Shown here: positions 6,555 through 13,179 of the stretch, in pieces
How the letters are laid out: each line of letters opens with the position of its first letter
How positions within the stretch are numbered: position 1 is the first letter of the stretch
Source: an uncultured Oscillospiraceae bacterium
Lineage (GTDB): Bacteria; Bacillota_A; Clostridia; Oscillospirales; Oscillospiraceae
Length of the DNA: 14,733 nucleotides
Direction of reading: 5' to 3'
Assembly (NCBI GenBank): GCA_947631215.1
Contig: CANRKN010000047.1
Span: 1 to 14,733, forward strand
Made by a program: the position numbers and the translations under genes
Notes under the pieces: generated by a model
Told to the model about the DNA's origin: nothing
The model's input: only the letters and a program-made list of their open reading frames with translations
Databases searched by the model: none

Positions 6555-9160
6555 GAGAGCTGCCCAAACAGTACGACCCCAAGCAGGTCGAGAAGAAGAT
6601 ATACCAGCAGTGGCTGGACGGCAATTACTTCCACGCGGAGCGGGACCCTGAGAAGAAGCCCTTCACCATCGTCATCCCGCCCCCCAACGTGACGGGCCAG
6701 CTCCACCTGGGCCACGCCGTGGACGAGACCATCCAGGACGTGCTCACCCGCTACAAGCGGATGAAGGGCTACGCCGCCCTGTGGCTGCCCGGCTACGACC
6801 ACGCGGGCATCGCCACCCAGATCAAGGTGGAGGAGAACCTGCGGGTGAACGAGGGCCTGACCCGCTTCGACCTGGGCCGGGAGAAGTTCCTGGACCGGGT
6901 GTGGGACTGGAAGAACAAGTACGGCGACCGGATCGTGGAGCAGCTGAAGACCCTGGGCTCCTCCTGCGACTGGGAGCGCCAGCGCTTCACCATGGACGAG
7001 GGCTGCTCCAAGGCGGTGCGGGAGGTGTTCTGCAGCCTTTATGAAAAGGGCCTCATCTACAAGGGCAAGCGCATCATCAACTGGTGCCCCCACTGCACCA
7101 CCGCCCTTAGTGACGCGGAGGTGGAGTATGAGGAAAAGCCGGGGCACCTGTGGCACCTGCGCTATCCCCTGGCGGACGGCTCAGGGGAAGTGGTCGTGGC
7201 GACGACCCGGCCCGAGACCATGCTGGGCGACACCGGCGTGGCGGTGAATCCCAACGACGAGCGGTATACGGATATCGTGGGCAAGACCTGCATCCTGCCC
7301 CTGGTGGGGCGGGAGATCCCCATCGTGGCCGACGAGTATGTGGACATGGAATTCGGCACCGGCTGCGTGAAGATGACCCCCTGCCACGACCCCAACGACT
7401 TCGAGGTGGGCCTGCGCCATAATTTGGAGCAGATCCTAGTCATCGACGACAACGGCTGCATCATCAACGGCGGCAAGTATAATGGCCTGGACCGGTACGA
7501 GGCCCGGAAGGTCATCCTGAAGGACCTGGAGGAGCAGGGGTATCTCGTGAAGGTGGAGGAACACGTACATAACGTGGGCACCTGCTACCGCTGCCACAGC
7601 GACGTGGAGCCCCTGGCCAGCGACCAGTGGTTCGTGAAGATGGAGCCTCTGGCCAAGGAGGCCATCCGCGTGGTGGAGGACGGCACCATCAAGTTCGTCC
7701 CCGACCGCTTCGCCAAGACCTACCTCAACTGGATGCACAACGTCCGGGACTGGTGCATATCCCGGCAGCTCTGGTGGGGCCACCAGATACCGGCGTGGTA
7801 CTGTGCGGACTGCGGCCACGTGACCGTGAGCCGGACCGACGCCTGCCAGTGCGAGGCCTGCGGGTCCAAGAACATCGAGCGTGACCCGGACGTGCTGGAT
7901 ACGTGGTTCAGCTCCGCTCTCTGGCCCTTCTCCACCCTGGGCTGGCCGGACAAGACCGAGGACCTGGAATACTTCTATCCCACGGACGTACTGGTGACGG
8001 GCTACGACATCATCTTCTTCTGGGTGGCGAGGATGATATTCTCCGGCATGGAGCACATGAAGCGCGAGCCCTTCAAGACCGTGCTGATACACGGCCTGGT
8101 CCGGGACCCCCACGGCAAGAAGATGTCCAAGTCCGCCGGCAACGGCGTGGACCCCATCGAGGTCATCGACCAGTACGGCGCGGACGCTTTGCGCTTCAAC
8201 CTCATCACCGGCAACTCCCCCGGCAACGACATGCGCTTCTACGTGGAGCGGTGCGAGGCCATGCGCAACTTCGCCAACAAGCTGTGGAACGCCGCCCGGT
8301 ACGTGATGATGAACCTGACGGTGGAGGAAAATAAGCTGCCCGGGGAGCTTAAGCTGGAGGACAAGTGGATCCTCTCCAAGCTCCAGAGCCTCATCGCCGA
8401 GGTCAACGAGAACTTCGATAAGTACGAGCTGGGCCTGGCCGCCACGAAGATATACGACTTCATCTGGGACAGCTTCTGCGACTGGTATATCGAGATCACC
8501 AAGCCCCGCCTGCGGGAGGGGGACGTGAGCGCCCAGCAGGTGCTCTTGTACGTGCTTACCGACATCCTGCGGCTTCTCCACCCCTTCATGCCCTTCATTA
8601 CCGAGGAGATATACGGCGCCATCCCCCATGAGGGCAAGGCCCTCATCGTGGAGACCTACCCCGAGGTCAACGAGGCGCTGTGCTTCCAGACCGAGGAAGA
8701 GGACTTCGAGAAGATCATGGAAGCCGTCAAGGCGGTGCGCAGCCGCCGGGCGGAGATGAACGTGCCCCCCTCCAAGCGGCCCCATATCACCCTTGTCACC
8801 GCCGAGCCCCAGGTCTACGAGGCCGGGACGGTGTACATGGCGAACCTGGCCTACGCCGGGGCGGTGAACGTGACGACCGAGGCTCCCGCCGATATATCCG
8901 GCATGGTGACGGTGGTCACCGGCGGCGCCACGGTGTATATGCCCATGGCGGAGCTGGTGGACCTGGACAAGGAGCGGGAGCGTATCACGAAGGAGCTGGC
9001 GAAAGCCCGGCAGGATATCGCCAACCAGGAGAAGAAGCTGGCCAATGAGAGCTTCGTCTCACGGGCCCCGGAGCGGGTGGTGGCCGCCGAGCGGGACAAG
9101 CTGGCCAAGGCCCAGGCCCTGGCGGCGAATTTGGAAGAGAGCTTGAAGAACCTGGGGTAA
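6551..9160 (+). CDS. valS: Valyl-tRNA synthetase
   Basis: 869 residues, normal for the bacterial enzyme; it charges tRNA-Val with valine in the cytoplasm. Class I signatures are HLGH (52-55, after PPPNVTGQL) and KMSKS (524-528). The CP1 editing domain is present ([11 protein letters not shown]...). Two cysteine sets look zinc-binding: C345/C348 and C418/C421/C434/C437. The C-terminal arginine/lysine-rich coiled coil typical of ValRS (starting near [11 protein letters not shown]) reaches the end. The ATG at 6551 overlaps the trxA stop (ATGA) and has GAGGAG 8 nt upstream; a GTG two codons earlier is too close to that SD. No T-box or other leader precedes it, so it depends on the trx promoter. 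Confidence 0.97.
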   Translation: MRELPKQYDPKQVEKKIYQQWLDGNYFHAERDPEKKPFTIVIPPPNVTGQLHLGHAVDETIQDVLTRYKRMKGYAALWLPGYDHAGIATQIKVEENLRVNEGLTRFDLGREKFLDRVWDWKNKYGDRIVEQLKTLGSSCDWERQRFTMDEGCSKAVREVFCSLYEKGLIYKGKRIINWCPHCTTALSDAEVEYEEKPGHLWHLRYPLADGSGEVVVATTRPETMLGDTGVAVNPNDERYTDIVGKTCILPLVGREIPIVADEYVDMEFGTGCVKMTPCHDPNDFEVGLRHNLEQILVIDDNGCIINGGKYNGLDRYEARKVILKDLEEQGYLVKVEEHVHNVGTCYRCHSDVEPLASDQWFVKMEPLAKEAIRVVEDGTIKFVPDRFAKTYLNWMHNVRDWCISRQLWWGHQIPAWYCADCGHVTVSRTDACQCEACGSKNIERDPDVLDTWFSSALWPFSTLGWPDKTEDLEYFYPTDVLVTGYDIIFFWVARMIFSGMEHMKREPFKTVLIHGLVRDPHGKKMSKSAGNGVDPIEVIDQYGADALRFNLITGNSPGNDMRFYVERCEAMRNFANKLWNAARYVMMNLTVEENKLPGELKLEDKWILSKLQSLIAEVNENFDKYELGLAATKIYDFIWDSFCDWYIEITKPRLREGDVSAQQVLLYVLTDILRLLHPFMPFITEEIYGAIPHEGKALIVETYPEVNEALCFQTEEEDFEKIMEAVKAVRSRRAEMNVPPSKRPHITLVTAEPQVYEAGTVYMANLAYAGAVNVTTEAPADISGMVTVVTGGATVYMPMAELVDLDKERERITKELAKARQDIANQEKKLANESFVSRAPERVVAAERDKLAKAQALAANLEESLKNLG

Positions 9161-9175
9161 GGCATAATAAAACAG

Positions 9176-9204
9176 ACCGGCGCGGCATTTGCCGCGCCGG
9201 TTTT
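9176..9204. terminator. Bidirectional rho-independent terminator after valS
   Basis: A perfect 11-bp stem ACCGGCGCGGC (9176-9186)/GCCGCGCCGGT (9191-9201) with loop ATTT is followed by a T-run, and has AATAAAACAG on the other side. It serves valS and the convergent Xre gene. Confidence 0.92.
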
Positions 9205-9212
9205 ATGCGATT

Positions 9213-9410
9213 TTATATCCCCAGTATCTCGTCGGACGAGACGTGATACAGCCGGCACAGCGCTATCAAATGGCGGATGGGGAGCTCGTTCGCGCCGCGC
9301 TCATACCGGGCGTACATCGTCTGAGACGTGCCCAGATAGGCCGCCACCTGCTCCTGGGTCAGGTCATGGTCCTCCCGGAGCGCCCGTATCCGCTCCTGAT
9401 ATATCTCCAT
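9213..9410 (-). CDS. Small Xre-type helix-turn-helix DNA-binding protein
   Basis: 65 residues, essentially one Cro/C1-type HTH domain: LTQEQVAAYLGTSQTMYARYERG (17-39) is the helix-turn-helix, followed by the usual PIRHLIALCRLYHVSSDEILGI ending. The ATG at 9410 is chosen because the domain starts there and the codons upstream belong to the preceding gene in another frame. Only 2 bp separate it from the RHH stop, so it is cotranscribed and probably translationally coupled. There is no effector or dimerisation domain. It could be a repressor of the divergent 51-aa gene or of its own operon. Confidence 0.88.
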   Translation of the reverse strand: MEIYQERIRALREDHDLTQEQVAAYLGTSQTMYARYERGANELPIRHLIALCRLYHVSSDEILGI

Positions 9411-9412
9411 GG

Positions 9413-9583
9413 TTATTTTCCGCCCAGTTCGATCTTGCCGTGCTCCTGTTCGTATTGCTCGACGCACCGGCGGATGAGGATCAGTATCTGGCTGTTGGCG
9501 GACCGTCCCTCGTAGTCCGCCACCACGTGGAGCTTGTCCAAAAGCTCCGGCTCTATCCGAATGGAAAGGCTCTTTGTGACCAC
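9413..9583 (-). CDS. Arc-like ribbon-helix-helix DNA-binding protein
   Basis: 56 residues from a GTG at 9583. The fold is a ribbon-helix-helix: strand TKSLSIRI (3-10), helix EPELLDKLHVVADYEG, the GRSANSQ turn (26-32) and helix ILILIRRCVEQYEQEH, as in Arc/MetJ-type repressors. GTG is preferred over the upstream TTG (9601) because GGGGTGAT (9587-9594, minus) stands 3 nt before it as a long SD, and the strand starts here. RHH proteins bind DNA as dimers and often serve as antitoxins, but no toxin-like ORF adjoins; its partner is the Xre gene. Function otherwise unknown. Confidence 0.82.
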   Translation of the reverse strand: MVTKSLSIRIEPELLDKLHVVADYEGRSANSQILILIRRCVEQYEQEHGKIELGGK

Positions 9584-9613
9584 AAAATCACCCCAAAACA
9601 AATATATTTTGCA

Positions 9614-9642
9614 TTTATTTTAGGGCGGATATGTGTTATACT
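9614..9642 (+). promoter_or_regulatory. Extended -10 promoter for the 51-aa gene
   Basis: TATACT (9637-9642) preceded by TGT gives an extended -10. At 17 bp upstream stands TTTATT, a poor -35, as is common with extended -10 promoters. Start expected near 9649. Confidence 0.6.
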
Positions 9643-9650
9643 GGCAGAAA

Positions 9651-9669
9651 TGGATATATTACATATCCA
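9651..9669. promoter_or_regulatory. Candidate operator, inverted repeat TGGATAT-N5-ATATCCA
   Basis: Perfect 7-bp arms TGGATAT (9651-9657) and ATATCCA (9663-9669) around ATTAC, placed right at the predicted transcription start of the 51-aa gene. A third GGATAT lies at 9627-9632, on the other side of the -10. Size and place suit a dimeric repressor such as the neighbouring RHH or Xre protein. Confidence 0.5.
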
Positions 9670-9695
9670 AAATATGTTTACAAGGAGCTGGTATC

Positions 9696-9851
9696 ATGGC
9701 GGACTATCAGAAGATGTATTATATCCTGTGCCGGGCCATGGACAAGGCGCTGGATATGCTGCCGGATGGAGAGGCGCGGCAGATATTGCAGCAGGCTATG
9801 GACGAAGCGGAGGAGAAATATATCGACACGGCGGGGGAGCAAAGCGACTGA
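9696..9851 (+). CDS. 51-residue acidic helical protein, unknown function
   Basis: Start ATG with AAGGAG 8 nt upstream; TGA at 9849-9851. The sequence MADYQKMYYILCRAMDKALD, then MLPDGEARQILQQAMDEAEEKYI, predicts two amphipathic helices joined by a short turn at LPDGEA. Similar short proteins starting with xDYxKMYxIL occur, to my recollection, in Clostridia without known function. It has its own promoter, operator-like site and terminator, and faces away from the RHH/Xre pair. It might be an antagonist or effector of those regulators, which is inference only. Confidence 0.8.
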   Translation: MADYQKMYYILCRAMDKALDMLPDGEARQILQQAMDEAEEKYIDTAGEQSD

Positions 9852-9880
9852 TTATTTTTCCTCGCCCCCGTGCGACGGCA

Positions 9881-9887
9881 TTCGACA
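9881..9887 (-). promoter_or_regulatory. Spo0A box upstream of spoIIA operon
   Basis: The plus strand reads TTCGACA, the exact reverse complement of the 0A box TGTCGAA. It lies 76 bp before spoIIAA, an operon that is activated by Spo0A~P in B. subtilis. One 7-mer can arise by chance, so support comes from location. Confidence 0.6.
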
Positions 9888-9899
9888 GGGCATATATCG

Positions 9900-9905
9900 T
9901 AAAAT
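9900..9905 (+). promoter_or_regulatory. Possible -10 of a Spo0A-activated spoIIA promoter
   Basis: TAAAAT (9900-9905) stands 12 bp after the 0A box; the expected -35 place (about 9877-9882) is poor and abuts the box, as at Spo0A-activated sigma-A promoters. Start would be near 9912. A sigma-H type promoter was looked for and not found. Confidence 0.25.
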
Positions 9906-9937
9906 CACACTGTACGTTTGTACGGTGTGATTTTTTT
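9901..9937 (+). terminator. Rho-independent terminator between 51-aa gene and spoIIAA
   Basis: A 15-bp stem (9901-9915 with 9920-9934; one G-U pair) with loop GTTT runs into seven T (9931-9937). It ends only 26 bp before the spoIIAA ATG. Confidence 0.9.
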
Positions 9938-9963
9938 GCCGGGAAAAAGGGGGACGAGCTGTT

Positions 9964-10284
9964 ATGAAGGTGCTGTCGAGCTACGGAGACGGGCGGCTGA
10001 CGCTGTATCTGAAGGGGGAGCTGGACCACCACGAGGCGTCGGCGGCCCTCAGGAAGATCAGCGCCGCCGTGGACGACTATCTGCCCCGGGACTGCGTGGT
10101 GGACATGGCCGGGCTCACCTTCATGGACTCCTCCGGCATCGCCCTCATTTTGAAGATCGCCCGGCTCATGGCGGAGACCGGCGGCCGGGCCTGGGTGGAG
10201 AATGTGAAGAATCAGCCGCTGAAAGTTATCGACGCCTCAGGCATCGACAGAGTTATCAAGATCAGCACCGGCGCGGGACAGTGA
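9964..10284 (+). CDS. spoIIAA: Anti-sigma-F factor antagonist SpoIIAA (STAS domain)
   Basis: 106 residues, one STAS domain. GELDHHEA (18-25) and LTFMDSSGIALIL (51-63) are the SpoIIAA hallmarks; the phosphorylated serine is expected at S56 (first Ser of DSS, equivalent to S58 of B. subtilis). Unphosphorylated SpoIIAA binds SpoIIAB and frees sigma-F in the forespore; SpoIIAB phosphorylates it and SpoIIE reverses this. ATG at 9964 with a rather distant AAGGGGG (10 nt). First gene of a spoIIAA-spoIIAB-sigF operon in the standard order, 25 bp before spoIIAB. Confidence 0.95.
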   Translation: MKVLSSYGDGRLTLYLKGELDHHEASAALRKISAAVDDYLPRDCVVDMAGLTFMDSSGIALILKIARLMAETGGRAWVENVKNQPLKVIDASGIDRVIKISTGAGQ

Positions 10285-10309
10285 CGCCGGATACATAAGG
10301 AGAACGCAT

Positions 10310-10747
10310 ATGAAACAGCGCAACTACATAAAGCTGGAATTTCCCGCCAGGAGCGTGAACGAGGGCTTTGCCCGGGCCGCGGCGGCGGCCTTTGCCGCCC
10401 AGATGGATCCCACGCTGGAGGAGCTGGGGGACATCCGCACCGCCGTATCCGAGGCGGTGACCAACGCCATCGTCCACGCCTACCCGGACCGGGTGGGCAC
10501 GGTGCAGATGCGCCTGCGGATTTTGGAGGGAAACGTGCTGGAGATCATGGTGCGGGACAGGGGTCGGGGCATACCGGACGTGAAAAAGGCCATGGAGCCC
10601 ATGTACTCCACCGGCGGGGAGGAGCGAAGCGGCATGGGCTTCACCATCATGGGCTCGTTCATGGACGGCCTGCGGGTCCGCTCCGCCGTGGACAAGGGGA
10701 CCGCCGTCACCATGTCCAAGCGCATCCGGGTGAAGGCGAGCGCGTAA
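10310..10747 (+). CDS. spoIIAB: Anti-sigma-F factor / serine kinase SpoIIAB
   Basis: 145 residues, a GHKL ATPase fold. The N box is SEAVTNAIVHAYPD (E48, N52), the G1 box DRGRGIPD (83-90) and the second glycine motif SGMGFTIM (107-114), with the EPMYSTGGEERSG lid between them, all typical of SpoIIAB. It holds sigma-F inactive in the ATP form and phosphorylates SpoIIAA. AAGGAG lies 7 nt before the ATG. Its TAA is followed directly, and in the same frame, by the TTG start of sigF. Confidence 0.96.
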   Translation: MKQRNYIKLEFPARSVNEGFARAAAAAFAAQMDPTLEELGDIRTAVSEAVTNAIVHAYPDRVGTVQMRLRILEGNVLEIMVRDRGRGIPDVKKAMEPMYSTGGEERSGMGFTIMGSFMDGLRVRSAVDKGTAVTMSKRIRVKASA

Positions 10748-11452
10748 TTGGACGAGACCATCACCCTACTGCGGGCCGCCCAGGCCGGAGACCGGGAGGC
10801 GGCGGGCCGCATGATCGAGGCCAACGCGGGCCTCATATGGAGCGTGGCCCGGCGGTATTTCGGCCGGGGCGCGGAGCCGGACGACCTGTACCAGCTGGGG
10901 TGCCTGGGCTTTCTCAAGGCCATCGACGGCTTCGACGAGAGCTACGGCACCCGCTTCTCCACCTACGCCGTGCCCAAGATCTCCGGGGAGATACGCCGCT
11001 TTTTGCGGGACGACGGGGCGGTGAAGGTGAGCCGGGGCATCAAGGAGCGGGCCATGGCCCTGCGCACCGCCCGGAAGACCCTGGAACAGGACCTGGGCCG
11101 GGACCCCACCGTGTCGGAGCTGGCCGCGGCCACGGGCATAAGCCCCGAGGACATCGCCGTGGCGGAGACCGCCACCGTGCCCATCGAGTCTTTACAGCAG
11201 CCCAACACCGAGGACGGGTTCTCCCTGGAACAGGTGCTGGGGGACTGGACCGAGGAGGAGCGGCTGGTGGAGCATGTGGCCCTGCGCCAGGCCATTGAAC
11301 AGCTCCCTGAAAAGGAGCGGCAGGTGGTGTTTCTGCGCTTTTACCACGGCATGACCCAGGATAGGGCCAGCCGGGTGCTGGGGGTGAGCCAGGTGCAGGT
11401 GTCCCGCCTGGAGCGCCGGGCGGTGCGCCAGCTCCGGGCTTTATTGGAATGA
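10748..11452 (+). CDS. sigF: RNA polymerase sporulation sigma factor SigF
   Basis: 234 residues, close to but shorter than B. subtilis SigF (about 255). Region 2 is present (PDDLYQLGCLGFLKAIDGF, then RFSTYAVPKISGEIRRFLRD at 69-88, and VKVSR), region 3 (LGRDPTVSELAAATG), and region 4 (QLPEKERQVVFLRFY with helix-turn-helix MTQDRASRVLGVSQVQVSRLE at 202-222). It directs early forespore transcription once SpoIIAA releases it from SpoIIAB. The start is inferred as TTG at 10748, touching the spoIIAB stop with no good SD of its own; the next ATG (10811) would remove the first 21 residues of the conserved N-terminus. Termination-reinitiation coupling is likely. Confidence 0.94.
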   Translation: MDETITLLRAAQAGDREAAGRMIEANAGLIWSVARRYFGRGAEPDDLYQLGCLGFLKAIDGFDESYGTRFSTYAVPKISGEIRRFLRDDGAVKVSRGIKERAMALRTARKTLEQDLGRDPTVSELAAATGISPEDIAVAETATVPIESLQQPNTEDGFSLEQVLGDWTEEERLVEHVALRQAIEQLPEKERQVVFLRFYHGMTQDRASRVLGVSQVQVSRLERRAVRQLRALLE

Positions 11453-11453
11453 C

Positions 11454-11482
11454 GTTCCCCGCCTTGTCAAAAGGCGGGGAAC
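11454..11482 (+). terminator. Strong 3' hairpin after sigF without T-run
   Basis: A perfect 12-bp stem GTTCCCCGCCTT (11454-11465)/AAGGCGGGGAAC (11471-11482) with a 5-nt loop starts 1 nt after the sigF stop. No T-tract follows, so it may stabilise the 3' end or pause polymerase rather than terminate fully. Confidence 0.55.
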
Positions 11483-11492
11483 ATGCTATCAT
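11464..11492 (+). promoter_or_regulatory. Extended -10 promoter for the exported-protein gene, inside the sigF hairpin
   Basis: TTGTCA (11464-11469), 17 bp, and TATCAT (11487-11492) preceded by TGC. The -35 covers the hairpin loop. Start expected near 11499, 21 nt before the ATG. Confidence 0.7.
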
Positions 11493-11519
11493 GGGCGGGA
11501 CCGAAAGGGGGTCAAGTCC

Positions 11520-12983
11520 ATGAAAAAACGCGCGCTGTGCCTGGCGCTCATCCTGGCGCTGGCGGCAGCATTCTGTGCCCTGGGGGCCGGCGCCCTGGGG
11601 GCGGAGGACGCCGATGAGGAGACGGTGCTCTTTGAGGGCGGCGGGGTCACCGTGTCCGTCACGGGCTATGAGCCGGAGGGCCCCTGGGGCCCGGCGTTTA
11701 CTCTCCTTCTGGAAAACGGCGCCAACCGGAGCATGGATTTCTCCCTGGAACGGATATCCGTGAACGGCGTCATGTGCGGTCGGGACTGGCATGAGAACGT
11801 GTCCGCTGTGAAGTCGGCGACGGCCCAGGTGGAGTGGTTTTCGGAGGACCTGGCCGCCGCAGGCGTGAACTATATCGAGACGGTGGAGGCCTTGCTCACC
11901 GTCCGGCCCGGCGGGGACAAGGGGGCCGTGCCACTGTTCGTTGGGAAGGTGACCTGGTCCGCCCCGGAGGGGGAGCATACCGGCCCCGCGGTGACAGAGC
12001 CTGCCCCGGCGGAAGACTTTGCACCCGTGCCCCTGATGGAGGGGGATGTGGCCGTGACGGCGATAGACTATGACCCGGCGGGCGAGGATGGCCCGGCGGT
12101 GCTGCTCCGGGTGGACAACGGCACGGAGCACGAACTGTGGCTGCACATGAAGGACGCTTCTGTGGACGGGGAGCCCTGCGAGCCCTGGTGGAGCGCGGTG
12201 GTATCCGCCCGGATGCGGGCCTATGCATGGTGCCGCTGGGACGGCGAAGAGCTGGATGCCCCGCCCCGGGCGGCGGAACTGACCATAGAGGCCCTGGACC
12301 TGAACACCCTGGACACAGTGAAGGAGGCCGCGGCGGAGTTCACGTTCCCGGTCGTGGAGGCCCCCGAAGCCACAGCGGCGCCGGAGGCGGTGGAAGCGCC
12401 TGCGGACGAGGACACCGCGCCCCTGGGCGTGCTCAAGGCGGGCCGGTATGAAAACGCCTATTTCGGCCTGGCCTTTGAGCCGGGGGAGGACTGGCACTTC
12501 ATGACCGAGGAGGAGATCCGGGCCGTCCAGAGCGCCAGCGTCCAGCTCATCGGCGGGGACGACGCCGAGAGCTATATGGATATGCTGGCAGGCAGTTTCG
12601 TGGCCTCCGCCAGCACCCTGGACGGGCGGATGAACGTGAACATCATGGTCCGGAACGTGCCGGGCCTCGCCGAGGCGGCGGACCAGGAGGACTTCCTGGA
12701 CCTGGTGCTGGGGGACGTGGGCACAGATGAGGACGGCGCCATCTCCCTGCCCGGCATGGAGAACGCCACGGTCCGGCGCAATACCGTCACGCTGGCAGGG
12801 CAGGAGCTGCCCGGCCTGCTTGTGGAGACCGGCTCCCGGGTGCTGGGGATGGACATGTCCATGACCCAGCAGCAGGCCTACGCCGTCAAGGGCGATTGGT
12901 TCATGCAGCTGAGCCTCACATGCCTCTCCGCCGCCGGCGGCGTGGAGGATATGGCGGCCCTGTTCACGCCCCTGGAGGGGTGA
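11520..12983 (+). CDS. Exported protein with duplicated beta-type domain, unknown function
   Basis: 487 residues with a Sec signal peptide: MKKR, a hydrophobic core of about 5-22, and likely cleavage near GALGA-ED (28). The Cys at 19 is preceded by AAF, not a good lipobox. Two related segments follow, about 36-145 and 172-280: both hold xVxVxxYxPxGxxGPAxxLxxxNG, an S-V-N/D-G-x-x-C turn, W then VSA, and a W-x-x-x-x-L stretch. An Ala/Pro/Glu linker (279-300) leads to a third domain (about 308-485) opening with RYENAYFGLAFEPGEDW, a pattern seen in uncharacterised clostridial lipoproteins. The protein is strongly acidic. AAAGGGGG stands 8 nt before the ATG. It follows sigF but has its own vegetative-type promoter, so a sporulation role is not implied. 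Confidence 0.85.
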   Translation: MKKRALCLALILALAAAFCALGAGALGAEDADEETVLFEGGGVTVSVTGYEPEGPWGPAFTLLLENGANRSMDFSLERISVNGVMCGRDWHENVSAVKSATAQVEWFSEDLAAAGVNYIETVEALLTVRPGGDKGAVPLFVGKVTWSAPEGEHTGPAVTEPAPAEDFAPVPLMEGDVAVTAIDYDPAGEDGPAVLLRVDNGTEHELWLHMKDASVDGEPCEPWWSAVVSARMRAYAWCRWDGEELDAPPRAAELTIEALDLNTLDTVKEAAAEFTFPVVEAPEATAAPEAVEAPADEDTAPLGVLKAGRYENAYFGLAFEPGEDWHFMTEEEIRAVQSASVQLIGGDDAESYMDMLAGSFVASASTLDGRMNVNIMVRNVPGLAEAADQEDFLDLVLGDVGTDEDGAISLPGMENATVRRNTVTLAGQELPGLLVETGSRVLGMDMSMTQQQAYAVKGDWFMQLSLTCLSAAGGVEDMAALFTPLEG

Positions 12984-13001
12984 AAAACTCCAAAAAATAT
13001 G

Positions 13002-13032
13002 ACCCGCTCTCCCGAAGGAGGGCGGGTTTTTT
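13002..13032 (+). terminator. Rho-independent terminator of the exported-protein gene
   Basis: An 11-bp stem (13002-13012 with 13017-13027, one G-U pair) with loop CGAA is followed by six T. Confidence 0.92.
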
Positions 13033-13083
13033 GACAGATATGTAAAAATATGAAAAAAGAGTAGTCCGGCGGGGGAAATATAC

Positions 13084-13112
13084 TTGATAAATGGCCGGGT
13101 TTCGATTATAAT
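13084..13112 (+). promoter_or_regulatory. Strong sigma-A promoter for crt-hbd
   Basis: TTGATA (13084-13089), 17 bp, perfect TATAAT (13107-13112), with an A-rich stretch upstream (13041-13060) that could act as an UP element. Start near 13119, leader about 60 nt. Confidence 0.9.
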
Positions 13113-13146
13113 CATCATGGCGTGAAAGGGCACTTGCGCCCGGACA

Positions 13147-13164
13147 TTGTTACATAAATAACAA
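13147..13164. promoter_or_regulatory. Rex-type operator in the crt leader
   Basis: TTGTTA-N6-TAACAA is a perfect 6-bp inverted repeat matching 16 of 18 positions of the palindrome TTGTTAANNNNTTAACAA (unspecified N counted as matches) known for clostridial Rex, the NADH/NAD+-sensing repressor. It lies about 28-45 nt after the predicted start, just before the SD. Rex control of crt operons is established in Clostridium acetobutylicum. Confidence 0.75.
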
Positions 13165-13179
13165 ACGAGGTCGAGAATT

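Noticed and set aside
7436..8785. 449-codon minus-strand open frame opposite valS
   Set aside because: It mirrors well-conserved valS codons and has no motif or start signal.
9213..9583. Classical toxin-antitoxin pair
   Set aside because: Both proteins are DNA-binding domains only; neither resembles a RelE, MazF, HicA or other known toxin.
11465..11471. Second Spo0A box after sigF (TGTCAAA-like)
   Set aside because: It mismatches TGTCGAA at the central G and is better explained as part of the -35 and hairpin loop. Near-matches at 9822-9828 and 9974-9980 lie in coding sequence.
11570..11585. Lipobox in the exported protein (Cys19)
   Set aside because: Phe precedes the Cys, which does not suit signal peptidase II; a signal peptidase I site near residue 28 is better.
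13031..13059. Second promoter starting at a perfect TTGACA before crt
   Set aside because: The TTGACA is made partly by the terminator T-run, and no -10-like hexamer stands 16-18 bp downstream.
11040..13133. Long minus-strand open frame opposite sigF and the exported-protein gene
   Set aside because: Composition is Arg/Gly/His/Pro-rich, as expected from the reverse strand of GC-rich codons; no SD or domain, and the plus strand holds recognisable genes.
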